Of a stretch of DNA of 59,089 nt, positions 37,713 through 45,920 are shown piece by piece; the first letter of the stretch is position 1, and each line of letters opens with the position of its first letter. The notes beneath the pieces are model-generated. The model was not told the origin of the DNA. It saw nothing but the letters and a program-made list of their open reading frames with translations, and ran no database searches. Origin of the DNA: Bacteroidales bacterium (lineage in GTDB: Bacteria; Bacteroidota; Bacteroidia; Bacteroidales; Muribaculaceae); assembly GCA_015061055.1 (NCBI GenBank), contig SUXH01000016.1:1-59089 (forward strand), in the 5' to 3' direction. Position numbers and translations under genes: made by a program.

Positions 37713-39026
37713 TTAGTTTATAGGGTGGTCCTCATGGAAGGCTTTCATTCGTTCCTGCATAACGTCGTACAAGTCGTCACGCATACGTGAGGTGCAGGCG
37801 CGTACTCCCTGTTGCTCACTACCTGTGGTAGACAGCGAGATACTGCTCACTCCATAATAAAGCAATTCTTTGAGCAATTCGCCACCGCTCATATTGCCAT
37901 ATCCGATAGTAAAGAAGAATCCATCGCCCACTTGACGTGTTACGTCGTAATCGTACACTATGTGGAATCCATTATCGGTGAATATTCGTTTCATCTTTTC
38001 GGCACGATGAGCATATTCACGAGTGTCGGCCACGAAGTTTATTTTACCTTCGGTCGATAAGCGCAACATCTCGGCATAAGCATATTGTGTAGAAGCTGTA
38101 CAACCCGAAGTAATCATATATAGTATGGAAGCGATAAACGTAGGACCGAATACACCTGAATCTTTGTATCGTTGAGCCAAGTCGGGGAATTGTCGATCAA
38201 ACAATTTGTCGCTCACGCAAGTGAGAGCAATGCGCTGTCCGGCATAACTAAATATCTTAGATGCCGACAACATTAGGATGTAATTGTCGGTGTATCGAGC
38301 TACTGTGGGAGGGTAAGGAGGAGCAAAAGGGTGTCCCATATCGGTACGGAAATCCATACAGAAATAAGCAAGATCCTCCATAACTATCACATCGTGCTTG
38401 GTGGCAAGTTCGCCAATAATAGCCAATTCCTCTTCTTCAAGGCATATCCAAGCCGGATTGTTTGGATTGGAATATACTATTGCAGCTATGTCGCCACTGC
38501 TCAACATATCCTCAAGTTTGGCGCGTAATGCTTGTCCTCGGTGATGATAGATATCAAATTCCACCCATTCGGCACCAATAATACGCAGTTGGGATTTCTG
38601 TATTGGGAATCCCGGATCGATAAACAGCACTTTGTTTTTCCCTTTGATGCGTTGCGTGCAGGCAATAAACGAGCCATAAGACCCTGCTACACTACCTACA
38701 GTGGGAATACAAGCACGAGGCGAAATATCTATATCAAGAAAAGCCTTTACAAATCTCGATGCTTCGTTTTTCAGTTCGGGAACCCCCGCGGCAGCAGGAT
38801 ATTGAGAACCCACCCCACGATCAAGAGCCGCTTTTTCGGCTTCCACTCCCAATTGATTCACAGGCAACCCTGGAGAACCTTGATCCATACGAATAAACTG
38901 AATACCTGTTTCCTTTTCGAGATATTGTGCCACAAGAAGCACCTCACCGATGGTAGCTCTTGACAAATCGGCAATATGCAGTTCCTTTACGGCCTTTTCA
39001 ACCAAATCTTCACTAAAAATCTTCAT
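37713..39026 (-). CDS. PLP-dependent aminotransferase (class I/II), probably aromatic amino acid
   Basis: 437 residues with fold-type I marks: YSNPNNPAWICLEEEE (substrate/PLP Asn), MEDLAYFCMDFR, the Schiff-base Lys in LSASKIFSYAGQRIALTCV, and a C-terminal Arg region (TTGSEQQGVRACTSRM). Position between iorB and the PaaK-type gene points to transamination of aryl pyruvates (phenyl-, hydroxyphenyl- or indolepyruvate). Specificity is inferred from the neighbours only. Confidence 0.88.
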   Translation of the reverse strand: MKIFSEDLVEKAVKELHIADLSRATIGEVLLVAQYLEKETGIQFIRMDQGSPGLPVNQLGVEAEKAALDRGVGSQYPAAAGVPELKNEASRFVKAFLDIDISPRACIPTVGSVAGSYGSFIACTQRIKGKNKVLFIDPGFPIQKSQLRIIGAEWVEFDIYHHRGQALRAKLEDMLSSGDIAAIVYSNPNNPAWICLEEEELAIIGELATKHDVIVMEDLAYFCMDFRTDMGHPFAPPYPPTVARYTDNYILMLSASKIFSYAGQRIALTCVSDKLFDRQFPDLAQRYKDSGVFGPTFIASILYMITSGCTASTQYAYAEMLRLSTEGKINFVADTREYAHRAEKMKRIFTDNGFHIVYDYDVTRQVGDGFFFTIGYGNMSGGELLKELLYYGVSSISLSTTGSEQQGVRACTSRMRDDLYDVMQERMKAFHEDHPIN

Positions 39027-39037
39027 TCTATGATATT

Positions 39038-39613
39038 TTATTTACCGGCATTTAAACCTATCTCGAATGCCTTTTGATTCTGTTCTATGACTTTATCCCC
39101 TTTAGATGCAAAAACTCTTGCGATGCTGTTGCGTAATTGTTCGGGAGTGAGTATTTCAATATATTTTGCCGCCATACCCAACAGGACAATGTTGGCACTC
39201 TTAGGCGTACTGTTTTCGCGTGCCACATCTTCGATCGGGAGCGAAATCATATTCGGCAGATTTCCCAACTCTTGCATTACAGTGTCCTCATCGGGATAAT
39301 TGGGAATATTCTTGAATGCTTGAGAAGAAGTAACCACCCAACCATCTTTATTCAAGAAAGACACATATCTAAGAGCCTCCATAGGCTCCATTGAAATAAT
39401 CAGGTCGGCACATCCTTGTTTTATAAGATCGGAATGAATGGTATCGGTCGAAAGACGCAAGTTGGATTGCACATCACCTCCACGTTGGCTCATACCATGA
39501 ACTTCAGCCTGCTTAAGATTCACTCCGGCATTAGCAGCCGCATCGGCTATTATCGTTGCAATGGATAGGATTCCTTGTCCCCCCACTCCGGCTAATATTA
39601 TATCCTTTTTCAT
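39038..39613 (-). CDS. iorB: Indolepyruvate ferredoxin oxidoreductase, beta subunit
   Basis: 191 residues, the gamma-domain type subunit: GVGGQGILSIATIIADAA near residue 9, then EVHGMSQRGGDVQSNLR and a KSANIVLLGMAAKYI segment. Partner of IorA in converting aryl pyruvates, CoA and oxidised ferredoxin to aryl-acetyl-CoA, CO2 and reduced ferredoxin (reversible). Its ATG overlaps the iorA TGA by 4 bases (ATGA). Confidence 0.92.
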   Translation of the reverse strand: MKKDIILAGVGGQGILSIATIIADAAANAGVNLKQAEVHGMSQRGGDVQSNLRLSTDTIHSDLIKQGCADLIISMEPMEALRYVSFLNKDGWVVTSSQAFKNIPNYPDEDTVMQELGNLPNMISLPIEDVARENSTPKSANIVLLGMAAKYIEILTPEQLRNSIARVFASKGDKVIEQNQKAFEIGLNAGK

Positions 39614-41208
39614 TGTTGTTGAGCTTTTTGTTTACGTAATTTGCGATTAAGTGTTTGTAAACATTCTCTTCGAGGAATAATTACCGACACACCATTATAT
39701 TCAATTTCTTCGCGTATTATGCGAGTGATTTCATCCATATTTTTTGGCAAAGGTACTACCACGCGCACGTGTTCGGGTTCAACGCCTAAACCAAGACATA
39801 TAGCTTCAAATTTGTTGGTTCCTGCCGAATCTTGTCCGCCCGTCATCGCAGTAGTGAGATTATCCGATATCACTACCGTAATATTAGACTTATCGTTGAC
39901 AGCATCGAGCAATCCGGTCATTCCGGAGTGAGTGAAAGTGGAGTCGCCAATCACAGCTATAGCAGGGAAAACGCCTGCATCGGCAGCACCCTTAGCCATA
40001 GTAATTGAAGCACCCATATCCACACAACTATCGATAGCTCGGAATGGAGGCAATGCACCAAGAGTGTAGCACCCTATATCACCAAAAATTCGTGCTTCGG
40101 GATATTCGGCCGCTACTTTATTGAGGGCATTGTACACATCTCGGTGTCCACATCCTTGACAAAGAGCAGGTGGACGAGGCATTACATTCTGAGCTGAAGC
40201 AAAAGCTTGCTCAACCTTAATCCCAAGAGCTTCACCCACACAATCAGGAGTTAATTCACCCATACGAGGAAGGTCGCCGGTAAGTCGACCCTTTACGGTA
40301 TATTCCGAACCAAGCAATGCTTTTACTTGTTCCTCAACAAGGGGCTGACCATCTTCGGCTATAAGCAAGGTTTCGCAATTGGCAGCAAGTTCTTTGATGT
40401 CCTTTTCAGGTATAGGGTATTGCGAAATTTTAAGCACCGGGATACCTGCTTTTTGAGGCTCGTTCTCCATAACATAGTTGTATGCTATACCGCATGCTAC
40501 AATTCCTATTGCCGACTTGCAAGCAGCCGACAAAAGAGAGTTGTGTGGAGAAGCATTCGAAGAAGCTTGTAATTGTGGTTGCTTAGCCACAAGACTTGCA
40601 TATTGGCGACGAGCATTACCGGGAAGAAGTACCCAATGAGTGCGTTCGTTATCGGGATTAAGAGCATTCTGAGCTACAGCATCATCCACTTTCACCCCTG
40701 CACGCGAATGCGCCAAACGAGTCACAATGCGCATAAGCACCGGCAATTTCAATTCTTCCGATAGTGAATATGCATATTTCATCATATCATATGCCTCTTG
40801 TTGTGTAGAAGGTTCAAGAATAGGAATCATGGCAAATTTGCCATAAAAACGAGAGTCTTGTTCATTCTGTGATGAGTGCATAGAAGGGTCATCGGCTGCA
40901 AGCACAACAAGTCCGCCATTCACCCCGGTGATAGCAGAATTTACAAATGCATCGGCAGCAACGTTCATTCCCACGTGTTTCATACACACGAGCGCACGTT
41001 TTCCGGCATACGACATTCCGAGAGCCGCCTCCATAGCCGTTTTCTCATTCGTACACCAACGGCTTCTCACGTCGGTTGCATTATTTTGAATAAATTCGGT
41101 GATTTCGGTTGAAGGTGTACCCGGATAAGCATACACTCCACTTATGCCGGCATGAATAGCACCAAGAGCTATGGCTTCGTCACCAAGAAGCAATTTTACA
41201 TTAGTCAT
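39610..41208 (-). CDS. iorA: Indolepyruvate ferredoxin oxidoreductase, alpha subunit, lacking the ferredoxin domain
   Basis: 532 residues. N-terminal pyrimidine-binding/transketolase-like domain (LLGDEAIALGAIHAGISGVYAYPGTPSTEI in part), a middle domain, and a C-terminal TPP domain with CQGCGHRDVYNAL and GDIGCYTLG, GDSTFTHSGMTGL. Classical IorA subunits (over 600 residues) end in two 4Fe-4S ferredoxin motifs (CxxCxxCxxxCP); this one stops after RRECLQTLNRK and has none. Electrons must then pass via another iron-sulfur protein or a bound cluster elsewhere. 36 bases after the nitrilase gene. Confidence 0.92.
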   Translation of the reverse strand: MTNVKLLLGDEAIALGAIHAGISGVYAYPGTPSTEITEFIQNNATDVRSRWCTNEKTAMEAALGMSYAGKRALVCMKHVGMNVAADAFVNSAITGVNGGLVVLAADDPSMHSSQNEQDSRFYGKFAMIPILEPSTQQEAYDMMKYAYSLSEELKLPVLMRIVTRLAHSRAGVKVDDAVAQNALNPDNERTHWVLLPGNARRQYASLVAKQPQLQASSNASPHNSLLSAACKSAIGIVACGIAYNYVMENEPQKAGIPVLKISQYPIPEKDIKELAANCETLLIAEDGQPLVEEQVKALLGSEYTVKGRLTGDLPRMGELTPDCVGEALGIKVEQAFASAQNVMPRPPALCQGCGHRDVYNALNKVAAEYPEARIFGDIGCYTLGALPPFRAIDSCVDMGASITMAKGAADAGVFPAIAVIGDSTFTHSGMTGLLDAVNDKSNITVVISDNLTTAMTGGQDSAGTNKFEAICLGLGVEPEHVRVVVPLPKNMDEITRIIREEIEYNGVSVIIPRRECLQTLNRKLRKQKAQQQ

Positions 41209-41244
41209 ATATAGAATAAATATTATTAATCGTGATGAACTTAA

Positions 41245-41994
41245 TTATATATCGGCATCATTAAGCACCGGAAATTTCTTTCTAAACGCCTCGAGAGCAT
41301 CAATGTCGATTGTAGCAGTAGCTTCACATTCTTCTCGGTCGTTGCACGATGCTATTATCTTGCCATAAGGGTCGATAACCACACTAGCACCACAGTATTC
41401 ACACACAGGATCGCTACCCACGCGATTCACACCAGCCACATAGCATTGGTTCTCGATAGCTCGAGCCACAAGCAATGCACTCCACGCCGATATTCTTGGT
41501 GTGGGCCAACTTGCCACATAAAGTATCATATCGTAATCCCCTCGATTGCGCGCCCAAATAGGAAATCGCAGATCGTAGCATATTTCAAGCAATATGCGGA
41601 TGCCCAGAAATTCCACAATTACACGCCGGTCGCCGGCAGTGAAACGTTTATGCTCGCCCCCATAAGTGAACAAATGCTTTTTATCGTAATAAGTTACACT
41701 ACCATCGGGTTTTACAAAGTAGAAACGATTATAGAATTTACCATCCTTTTCGATTGCCACACTGCCTGCTATTGCAGCATCAATTGCCGCAGCTTTGCGT
41801 ATAAGCCACTGTAGGGTTTCACTATTATCGCTTTCGGCTATACCTTCGGGATTCGTACAAAATCCTGTTGAGAACATTTCGGGCAAAACGTAGATGTCGG
41901 AACCCGGATTTCTATCAATAGCTTCATCGGCTCGTTTGACGTTTTTGGCTGGATTCGCCCATTCAATATCTCGTTGTAGAATAGTAATTTTCAT
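41245..41994 (-). CDS. Nitrilase/omega-amidase family protein (YafV-like)
   Basis: 249 residues with the Glu-Lys-Cys triad: Glu in LPEMFSTGF (about 40), Lys in YDKKHLF (about 106), Cys139 in EICYDLRFP. The closest family type is the omega-amidase that hydrolyses alpha-keto-glutaramate or alpha-keto-succinamate left by glutamine- or asparagine-linked transamination. At the head of the aromatic-acid operon, a role in repairing or driving transamination fits; this is inference. Confidence 0.88.
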   Translation of the reverse strand: MKITILQRDIEWANPAKNVKRADEAIDRNPGSDIYVLPEMFSTGFCTNPEGIAESDNSETLQWLIRKAAAIDAAIAGSVAIEKDGKFYNRFYFVKPDGSVTYYDKKHLFTYGGEHKRFTAGDRRVIVEFLGIRILLEICYDLRFPIWARNRGDYDMILYVASWPTPRISAWSALLVARAIENQCYVAGVNRVGSDPVCEYCGASVVIDPYGKIIASCNDREECEATATIDIDALEAFRKKFPVLNDADI

Positions 41995-42014
41995 ATATTT
42001 GCTAAATAAATATG

Positions 42015-42022
42015 CAAATATA
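42015..42022 (-). promoter_or_regulatory. -7 promoter box TATATTTG for the nitrilase-ior operon
   Basis: Minus-strand TATATTTG, 21 bases before the nitrilase ATG. No good -33 element; a short imperfect inverted repeat (TAACAT...ATGTCA) lies just upstream. Confidence 0.5.
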
Positions 42023-42128
42023 ACATTAAAATGTCATATTTTTTAAATAAAATACGGCTTTCGGAGCAAAAAAATTAATTTCTACATCTTGAACCGATAC
42101 ATAAATGCACTTATTGTATAATTACTGA

Positions 42129-42668
42129 TTAATCACTTTCGGGCATTGTATCCCAATGATGACGCAAATGAGATAAAATGCGATCATAATCCTTGATAGT
42201 AAAATTATAGTTGCCATAAATAAGGATGCAATAGGTGATTCCCTCAAAAGTACGCCCCACGTGAGAATCTTTAAATCCGTTTCGCAAATAGAAATTGTAG
42301 CGTCGCTGTCGTTGTTCGGAGTTGGTACATTCTTGAAAAGGCGATTCAACATCAATAATCATAGGAGAGTGTGCATATCGCTGTAACATACTATCGAGTA
42401 TTCGCTGTCCGTAACCATTACCTCGCAAAGATGGAATTACAGCAAAATACCAAAACCAATTAAAATCGTTTCGCTCATTCAAGATAGTGAAACCAATAAA
42501 CTCATTCTCAATATAATATGCATCGATCGAAAGAGGCATCACAATGGCAAGCCTCATAAGGTCGTTCCAATCGATACGTTCTTCACGAGGAAAAGCCTCC
42601 TCATAGAGATTTCTTACGGCTGCTATCTCCGAAGCATCAGATGATTTATAGATCGGTTTGATTTTCAT
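42129..42668 (-). CDS. GNAT family N-acetyltransferase
   Basis: 179 residues. The acetyl-CoA binding motif A is visible as FAVIPSLRGNGYGQRILDSML (R/Q-x2-G-x-G/A) near residues 78-98, preceded by FIGFTILNE and followed by IIDVESPF and YLRNGFKDS. Substrate unknown. It starts 9 bases after the DMT transporter stop, so exporter and acetyltransferase are made together. Confidence 0.85.
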   Translation of the reverse strand: MKIKPIYKSSDASEIAAVRNLYEEAFPREERIDWNDLMRLAIVMPLSIDAYYIENEFIGFTILNERNDFNWFWYFAVIPSLRGNGYGQRILDSMLQRYAHSPMIIDVESPFQECTNSEQRQRRYNFYLRNGFKDSHVGRTFEGITYCILIYGNYNFTIKDYDRILSHLRHHWDTMPESD

Positions 42669-42677
42669 ATTGTATAA

Positions 42678-43598
42678 TCAGCGTTTGCCCTTGTTGATGA
42701 CGTAGATACCCGCAGTGGCAAGTGTGGCAGCTATGATATATTTCCAATAGAACGTTTCGTGCAGACACAAACAAGAAGTGATAGCTCCAACAACAGGGAT
42801 TAAGGAGTTGAAAATAGCCACTTTCCCCACAGGATTACAACTAAGCAGCTTATTATAAAGCGCAAAACCAAGTGAAGAAATACCTATTAAAGCCATGAGA
42901 ATGGCAAGTCCGGTAAAGGTGACGTGAGGTAGTGTTCCGTTCATTGCCACACCGGGAACGATGAGAAGAATACCTCCAAAGGCAAGACTATAACCGGTAC
43001 CAACAAAAATGTCTACTCTACGACTCAATCCCCGAGTCATAAGTCCTGCCACAGCCGAACAAAGAGCATTGAGGATTATCATTCCATCACCAATTAATGT
43101 GAATTGTCCACTATCGGCACTCCCTATATTGAGTGCAAGTATCCCGGCAAAACCTACTGAACAACCAACTATTTTTCGCACCGTAAGGCGATCACTCTTA
43201 AAGCACATACAAGCCAATAGCACCAAAAGAAACACTCCCAGAGAATTAAGAATGGCAGCTCTCGCACCCTCGCTATGCGATAATCCAATATAGAAACAAG
43301 CATAATGCAAAGATGTGTTCATCAATGCAAAAACAAGAATATAAAGCCAACTCGCTTTGTTCCTTACCGCAAAGTTACGCTTGGTCCCTCGCGCTATGGC
43401 TAGAATAATAAATCCTGATAAAGCGAAACGAATACCAGCAAAAAGAATCTTGCTCCCCGTCATATCGGGAGTGATACAAAACTCTTCAAATCCCAACTTG
43501 ATGAGCGGATAAGCCCACCCCCACGCAATTGCTGCAGTGAGAGCCAAACCCACAACCCATATAGGACGTTGAAATATACTTATCGATGATGTTTTCAT
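42678..43598 (-). CDS. DMT/EamA family transporter
   Basis: 306 residues with ten hydrophobic segments in two EamA repeats; the second half repeats the first around residue 155. The C-terminal motif GAITSCLCLHETFYWKYIIAA (about 270-290) is typical. Such proteins export or import small metabolites such as amino acids; the substrate is not readable from sequence. Translationally close to the GNAT gene. A near-match -7 box (AATATTTG, 43618-43625) lies upstream. Confidence 0.9.
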   Translation of the reverse strand: MKTSSISIFQRPIWVVGLALTAAIAWGWAYPLIKLGFEEFCITPDMTGSKILFAGIRFALSGFIILAIARGTKRNFAVRNKASWLYILVFALMNTSLHYACFYIGLSHSEGARAAILNSLGVFLLVLLACMCFKSDRLTVRKIVGCSVGFAGILALNIGSADSGQFTLIGDGMIILNALCSAVAGLMTRGLSRRVDIFVGTGYSLAFGGILLIVPGVAMNGTLPHVTFTGLAILMALIGISSLGFALYNKLLSCNPVGKVAIFNSLIPVVGAITSCLCLHETFYWKYIIAATLATAGIYVINKGKR

Positions 43599-43711
43599 AA
43601 AATCGATGCAATATTCGCAAATATTCTTGAATTATGCAATAAAAAATGACTCTCCTTATTCTTATTGATATTTTTATATCGTATTTGTAGGTGAATTATA
43701 ATCAAATTTCA

Positions 43712-43719
43712 TAACTTTG
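43712..43719 (+). promoter_or_regulatory. -7 promoter box TAACTTTG for the C1 peptidase
   Basis: TAACTTTG, 43 bases before the ATG at 43763. TTTG at 43684-43687 is 24 bases away, a little far for a -33 element. Confidence 0.5.
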
Positions 43720-43762
43720 AGAAATATTACAATTGCCACATCAAAACTAACACTTATAGAAT

Positions 43763-44896
43763 ATGAAAAAGAAACTTACTATTGCTATGTTGACAGCTCT
43801 TGCAGCAATCACAACATTTGCACAAACTGATTCGGTTACAGCAGAACCAACTTATGAGTATAAATTCACTATTGTGAAAGAACATCCTGCCACACCGGTG
43901 AAAGACCAAGCCAAAACTGGGACTTGTTGGTGTTTTGCGATGACTTCATTTATGGAATCGGAATTACTTCGCATAGGTAAAGGAGAATATGACTTGTCGG
44001 AAATGTTTGTTGTGCGCCACAACTATGTACGCCGCATCAAAGATAACATTCTGCGTCGTGGTCGTGGCAATGTAGGTCCCGGAAGTATTGCACATATGTA
44101 CACTTGGGTGATGAAGAATGCAGGATTGTTGCCCGAAGAAGTATACAACGGAATAAACTATGAATCGGAAAAACATAATCACACCGACCTCAACACATGG
44201 ATAAAAGCTATCAATGCCACTGCCGTAGAAATGAAAAAACCGCTTCCACAGGAAATTGTTGATGGAGTTCTTGATGCCTATCTCGGCAAAGTGCCCGAAA
44301 AATTCACCTACAAAGGAAAAGAATACACTGTTGAAAGTTTCTATAAAAGTCTTGGGTTGAATGCCGACGATTATGTAGAAATCACAAGTTTTACACACCA
44401 CCCATTCTATGAAAAAGTAATGGTGGAAGTGCCCGACAATTGGGATTATGCATTGATGTATAATGTACCCCTTGATGAGATGATGCAAATTATCGACAAT
44501 GCAATCAACACAGGTTACACTGTGGCTTGGGACGGTGATTTGAGCGAGCCCGGTTATGCTTTCAAGCACCACGTTGCAGTGAACACTAAAGAAGATATCA
44601 ACAGCCAAAAGACACTTAAAGCTAAAGCTAAGGAAGAAAATGTAACACAGGAAAGCCGCCAAAAAGGATTTGAGACATTTGCAACTGTCGACGATCACCT
44701 CGAACACATAACAGGTGTTGCCAAGGATCAAGATGGAGTGAAATACTACAAAACAAAGAATTCTTGGGGAACCGAAGGCAATGGCACAGGTTATCACTAT
44801 ATTTCCGAAGAATATGTAAAGGGCAAGACTATCTCAATCCTTGTACACAAGAACTCTATTCCTAAAGCTATTCGCAAAAAACTCGACATAAAATAA
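43763..44896 (+). CDS. Secreted C1B-type cysteine peptidase (aminopeptidase C/bleomycin hydrolase-like)
   Basis: 377 residues with a Sec signal peptide (to about residue 21). Catalytic Gln48 and Cys55 in DQAKTGTCWCFA, the likely catalytic His in DDHLEHITGV (aligned with THAMVLTG of aminopeptidase C) and Asn in TKNSWGTEG. The shorter length than cytosolic PepC (about 440) and the signal peptide indicate a periplasmic or surface enzyme. The pRiA4b ORF-3-like gene begins 10 bases later and is probably cotranscribed. Confidence 0.9.
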   Translation: MKKKLTIAMLTALAAITTFAQTDSVTAEPTYEYKFTIVKEHPATPVKDQAKTGTCWCFAMTSFMESELLRIGKGEYDLSEMFVVRHNYVRRIKDNILRRGRGNVGPGSIAHMYTWVMKNAGLLPEEVYNGINYESEKHNHTDLNTWIKAINATAVEMKKPLPQEIVDGVLDAYLGKVPEKFTYKGKEYTVESFYKSLGLNADDYVEITSFTHHPFYEKVMVEVPDNWDYALMYNVPLDEMMQIIDNAINTGYTVAWDGDLSEPGYAFKHHVAVNTKEDINSQKTLKAKAKEENVTQESRQKGFETFATVDDHLEHITGVAKDQDGVKYYKTKNSWGTEGNGTGYHYISEEYVKGKTISILVHKNSIPKAIRKKLDIK

Positions 44897-44906
44897 CCCT
44901 CCGGAT

Positions 44907-45800
44907 ATGGAAGACGAATTCTATCATTTCTATTTATGCTTACCCGAAAATTTGCAGAAAACACTCGATAAATTAGGTATCAATAATTTTGATGACCTGT
45001 TCGGTTATGCCGTACTAAGGGGCGTTGATTTGGTGAAACTAGAGAAATTTATCGATAGTAACAATGAGGAGGGTATAATATCTGTTTTTGAGGACTTGTT
45101 GAACGATAAGGACAACAGTCTGATGAATCATACACTCTCCTCCGGATATGAGGAATATGATCCACTGAGGCTACCTGTTAATTGTATTATCAGCGAGAAA
45201 CCACAAGAATTGCATTTGCGAGTGAAACTAAACGATGCTCCTACTCCTGTGTGGCGAGAAATATTGGTTCCTTCAAATGTAACATTAGAATTTTTTGCGT
45301 TTGTGATAAATTGCGTGATGGGCTGGGAAGGAATCCATATGCATAAGTTCAAGACCAATGACGCTCAATACAAAAATACGGAATGCCTGAGAATGGATCG
45401 AGAAATGAACTTTGGTTTTGGAAGAATCTTGACGATGGACTCAAATGTGTTTCCCATATCTAATTTCTTTACTGAGAAAAAGGATAAAATCTACTATGAA
45501 TATGACTTCGGTGATAGTTGGGAACACGTGATTTGGCTGAAAGGAATAAGAGAATATGCTCCCGACGAAGTTCCAACCCTGAAAGTGATAAAAGGAAAGG
45601 GACAATGCCCTCCCGAAGATTGCGGAGGAGTGGGAGGCTATGCCGAATTATTGTACATTCTGGCAAAAAAGCGCAAGACAAGAGATGATAAAGACCGCCT
45701 CGAATGGTACGGTATCGACAAGTGGTGGGATGCCGAGTTTTTTGACATCGAATATGCCCAAGAAGAATTAAATCTCTTGTGGGAGGAAGTTTTGTCATAA
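44907..45800 (+). CDS. Plasmid pRiA4b ORF-3-like family protein
   Basis: 297 residues. An N-terminal part of about 90 residues (starts MEDEFYHFYLCLPENL, unrecognised) precedes the family core: LRVKLNDAPTPVWREILVP, GWEGIHMHKF, YEYDFGDSWEHVIWL and CPPEDCGGVGGYAELL. The family is found on plasmids, in IS1096-like passengers and on chromosomes; function unknown. Ends before a strong hairpin at 45816-45856. Confidence 0.85.
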   Translation: MEDEFYHFYLCLPENLQKTLDKLGINNFDDLFGYAVLRGVDLVKLEKFIDSNNEEGIISVFEDLLNDKDNSLMNHTLSSGYEEYDPLRLPVNCIISEKPQELHLRVKLNDAPTPVWREILVPSNVTLEFFAFVINCVMGWEGIHMHKFKTNDAQYKNTECLRMDREMNFGFGRILTMDSNVFPISNFFTEKKDKIYYEYDFGDSWEHVIWLKGIREYAPDEVPTLKVIKGKGQCPPEDCGGVGGYAELLYILAKKRKTRDDKDRLEWYGIDKWWDAEFFDIEYAQEELNLLWEEVLS

Positions 45801-45815
45801 TAACACCATAAAAGG

Positions 45816-45856
45816 ACCGGCGGGACAAGCAATAATAATTTGCCAATCCCGCCGGT
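45816..45856. terminator. Bidirectional terminator hairpin
   Basis: 10-bp GC-rich stem ACCGGCGGGA (45816-45825) with TCCCGCCGGT (45847-45856). Tails are GTTTAATC on the plus side and CCTTTTATG on the minus side, so it can end both the pRiA4b-like gene and the leftward defence operon. Confidence 0.75.
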
Positions 45857-45920
45857 GTTTAATCATTTGGTTGTTCAAATCAATTTATCTTGGTCACTTT
45901 TATTCAATGAGTGACTAAGT

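Noticed and set aside
43964..44797. 277-codon frame antisense to the C1 peptidase
   Set aside because: Lies wholly opposite a gene with intact catalytic motifs; its product is Cys/Phe/His-rich with no known motif and no promoter.
45001..45800. pRiA4b ORF-3-like gene as evidence of a mobile element
   Set aside because: No transposase, inverted ends or target duplications nearby; the family is common on chromosomes.
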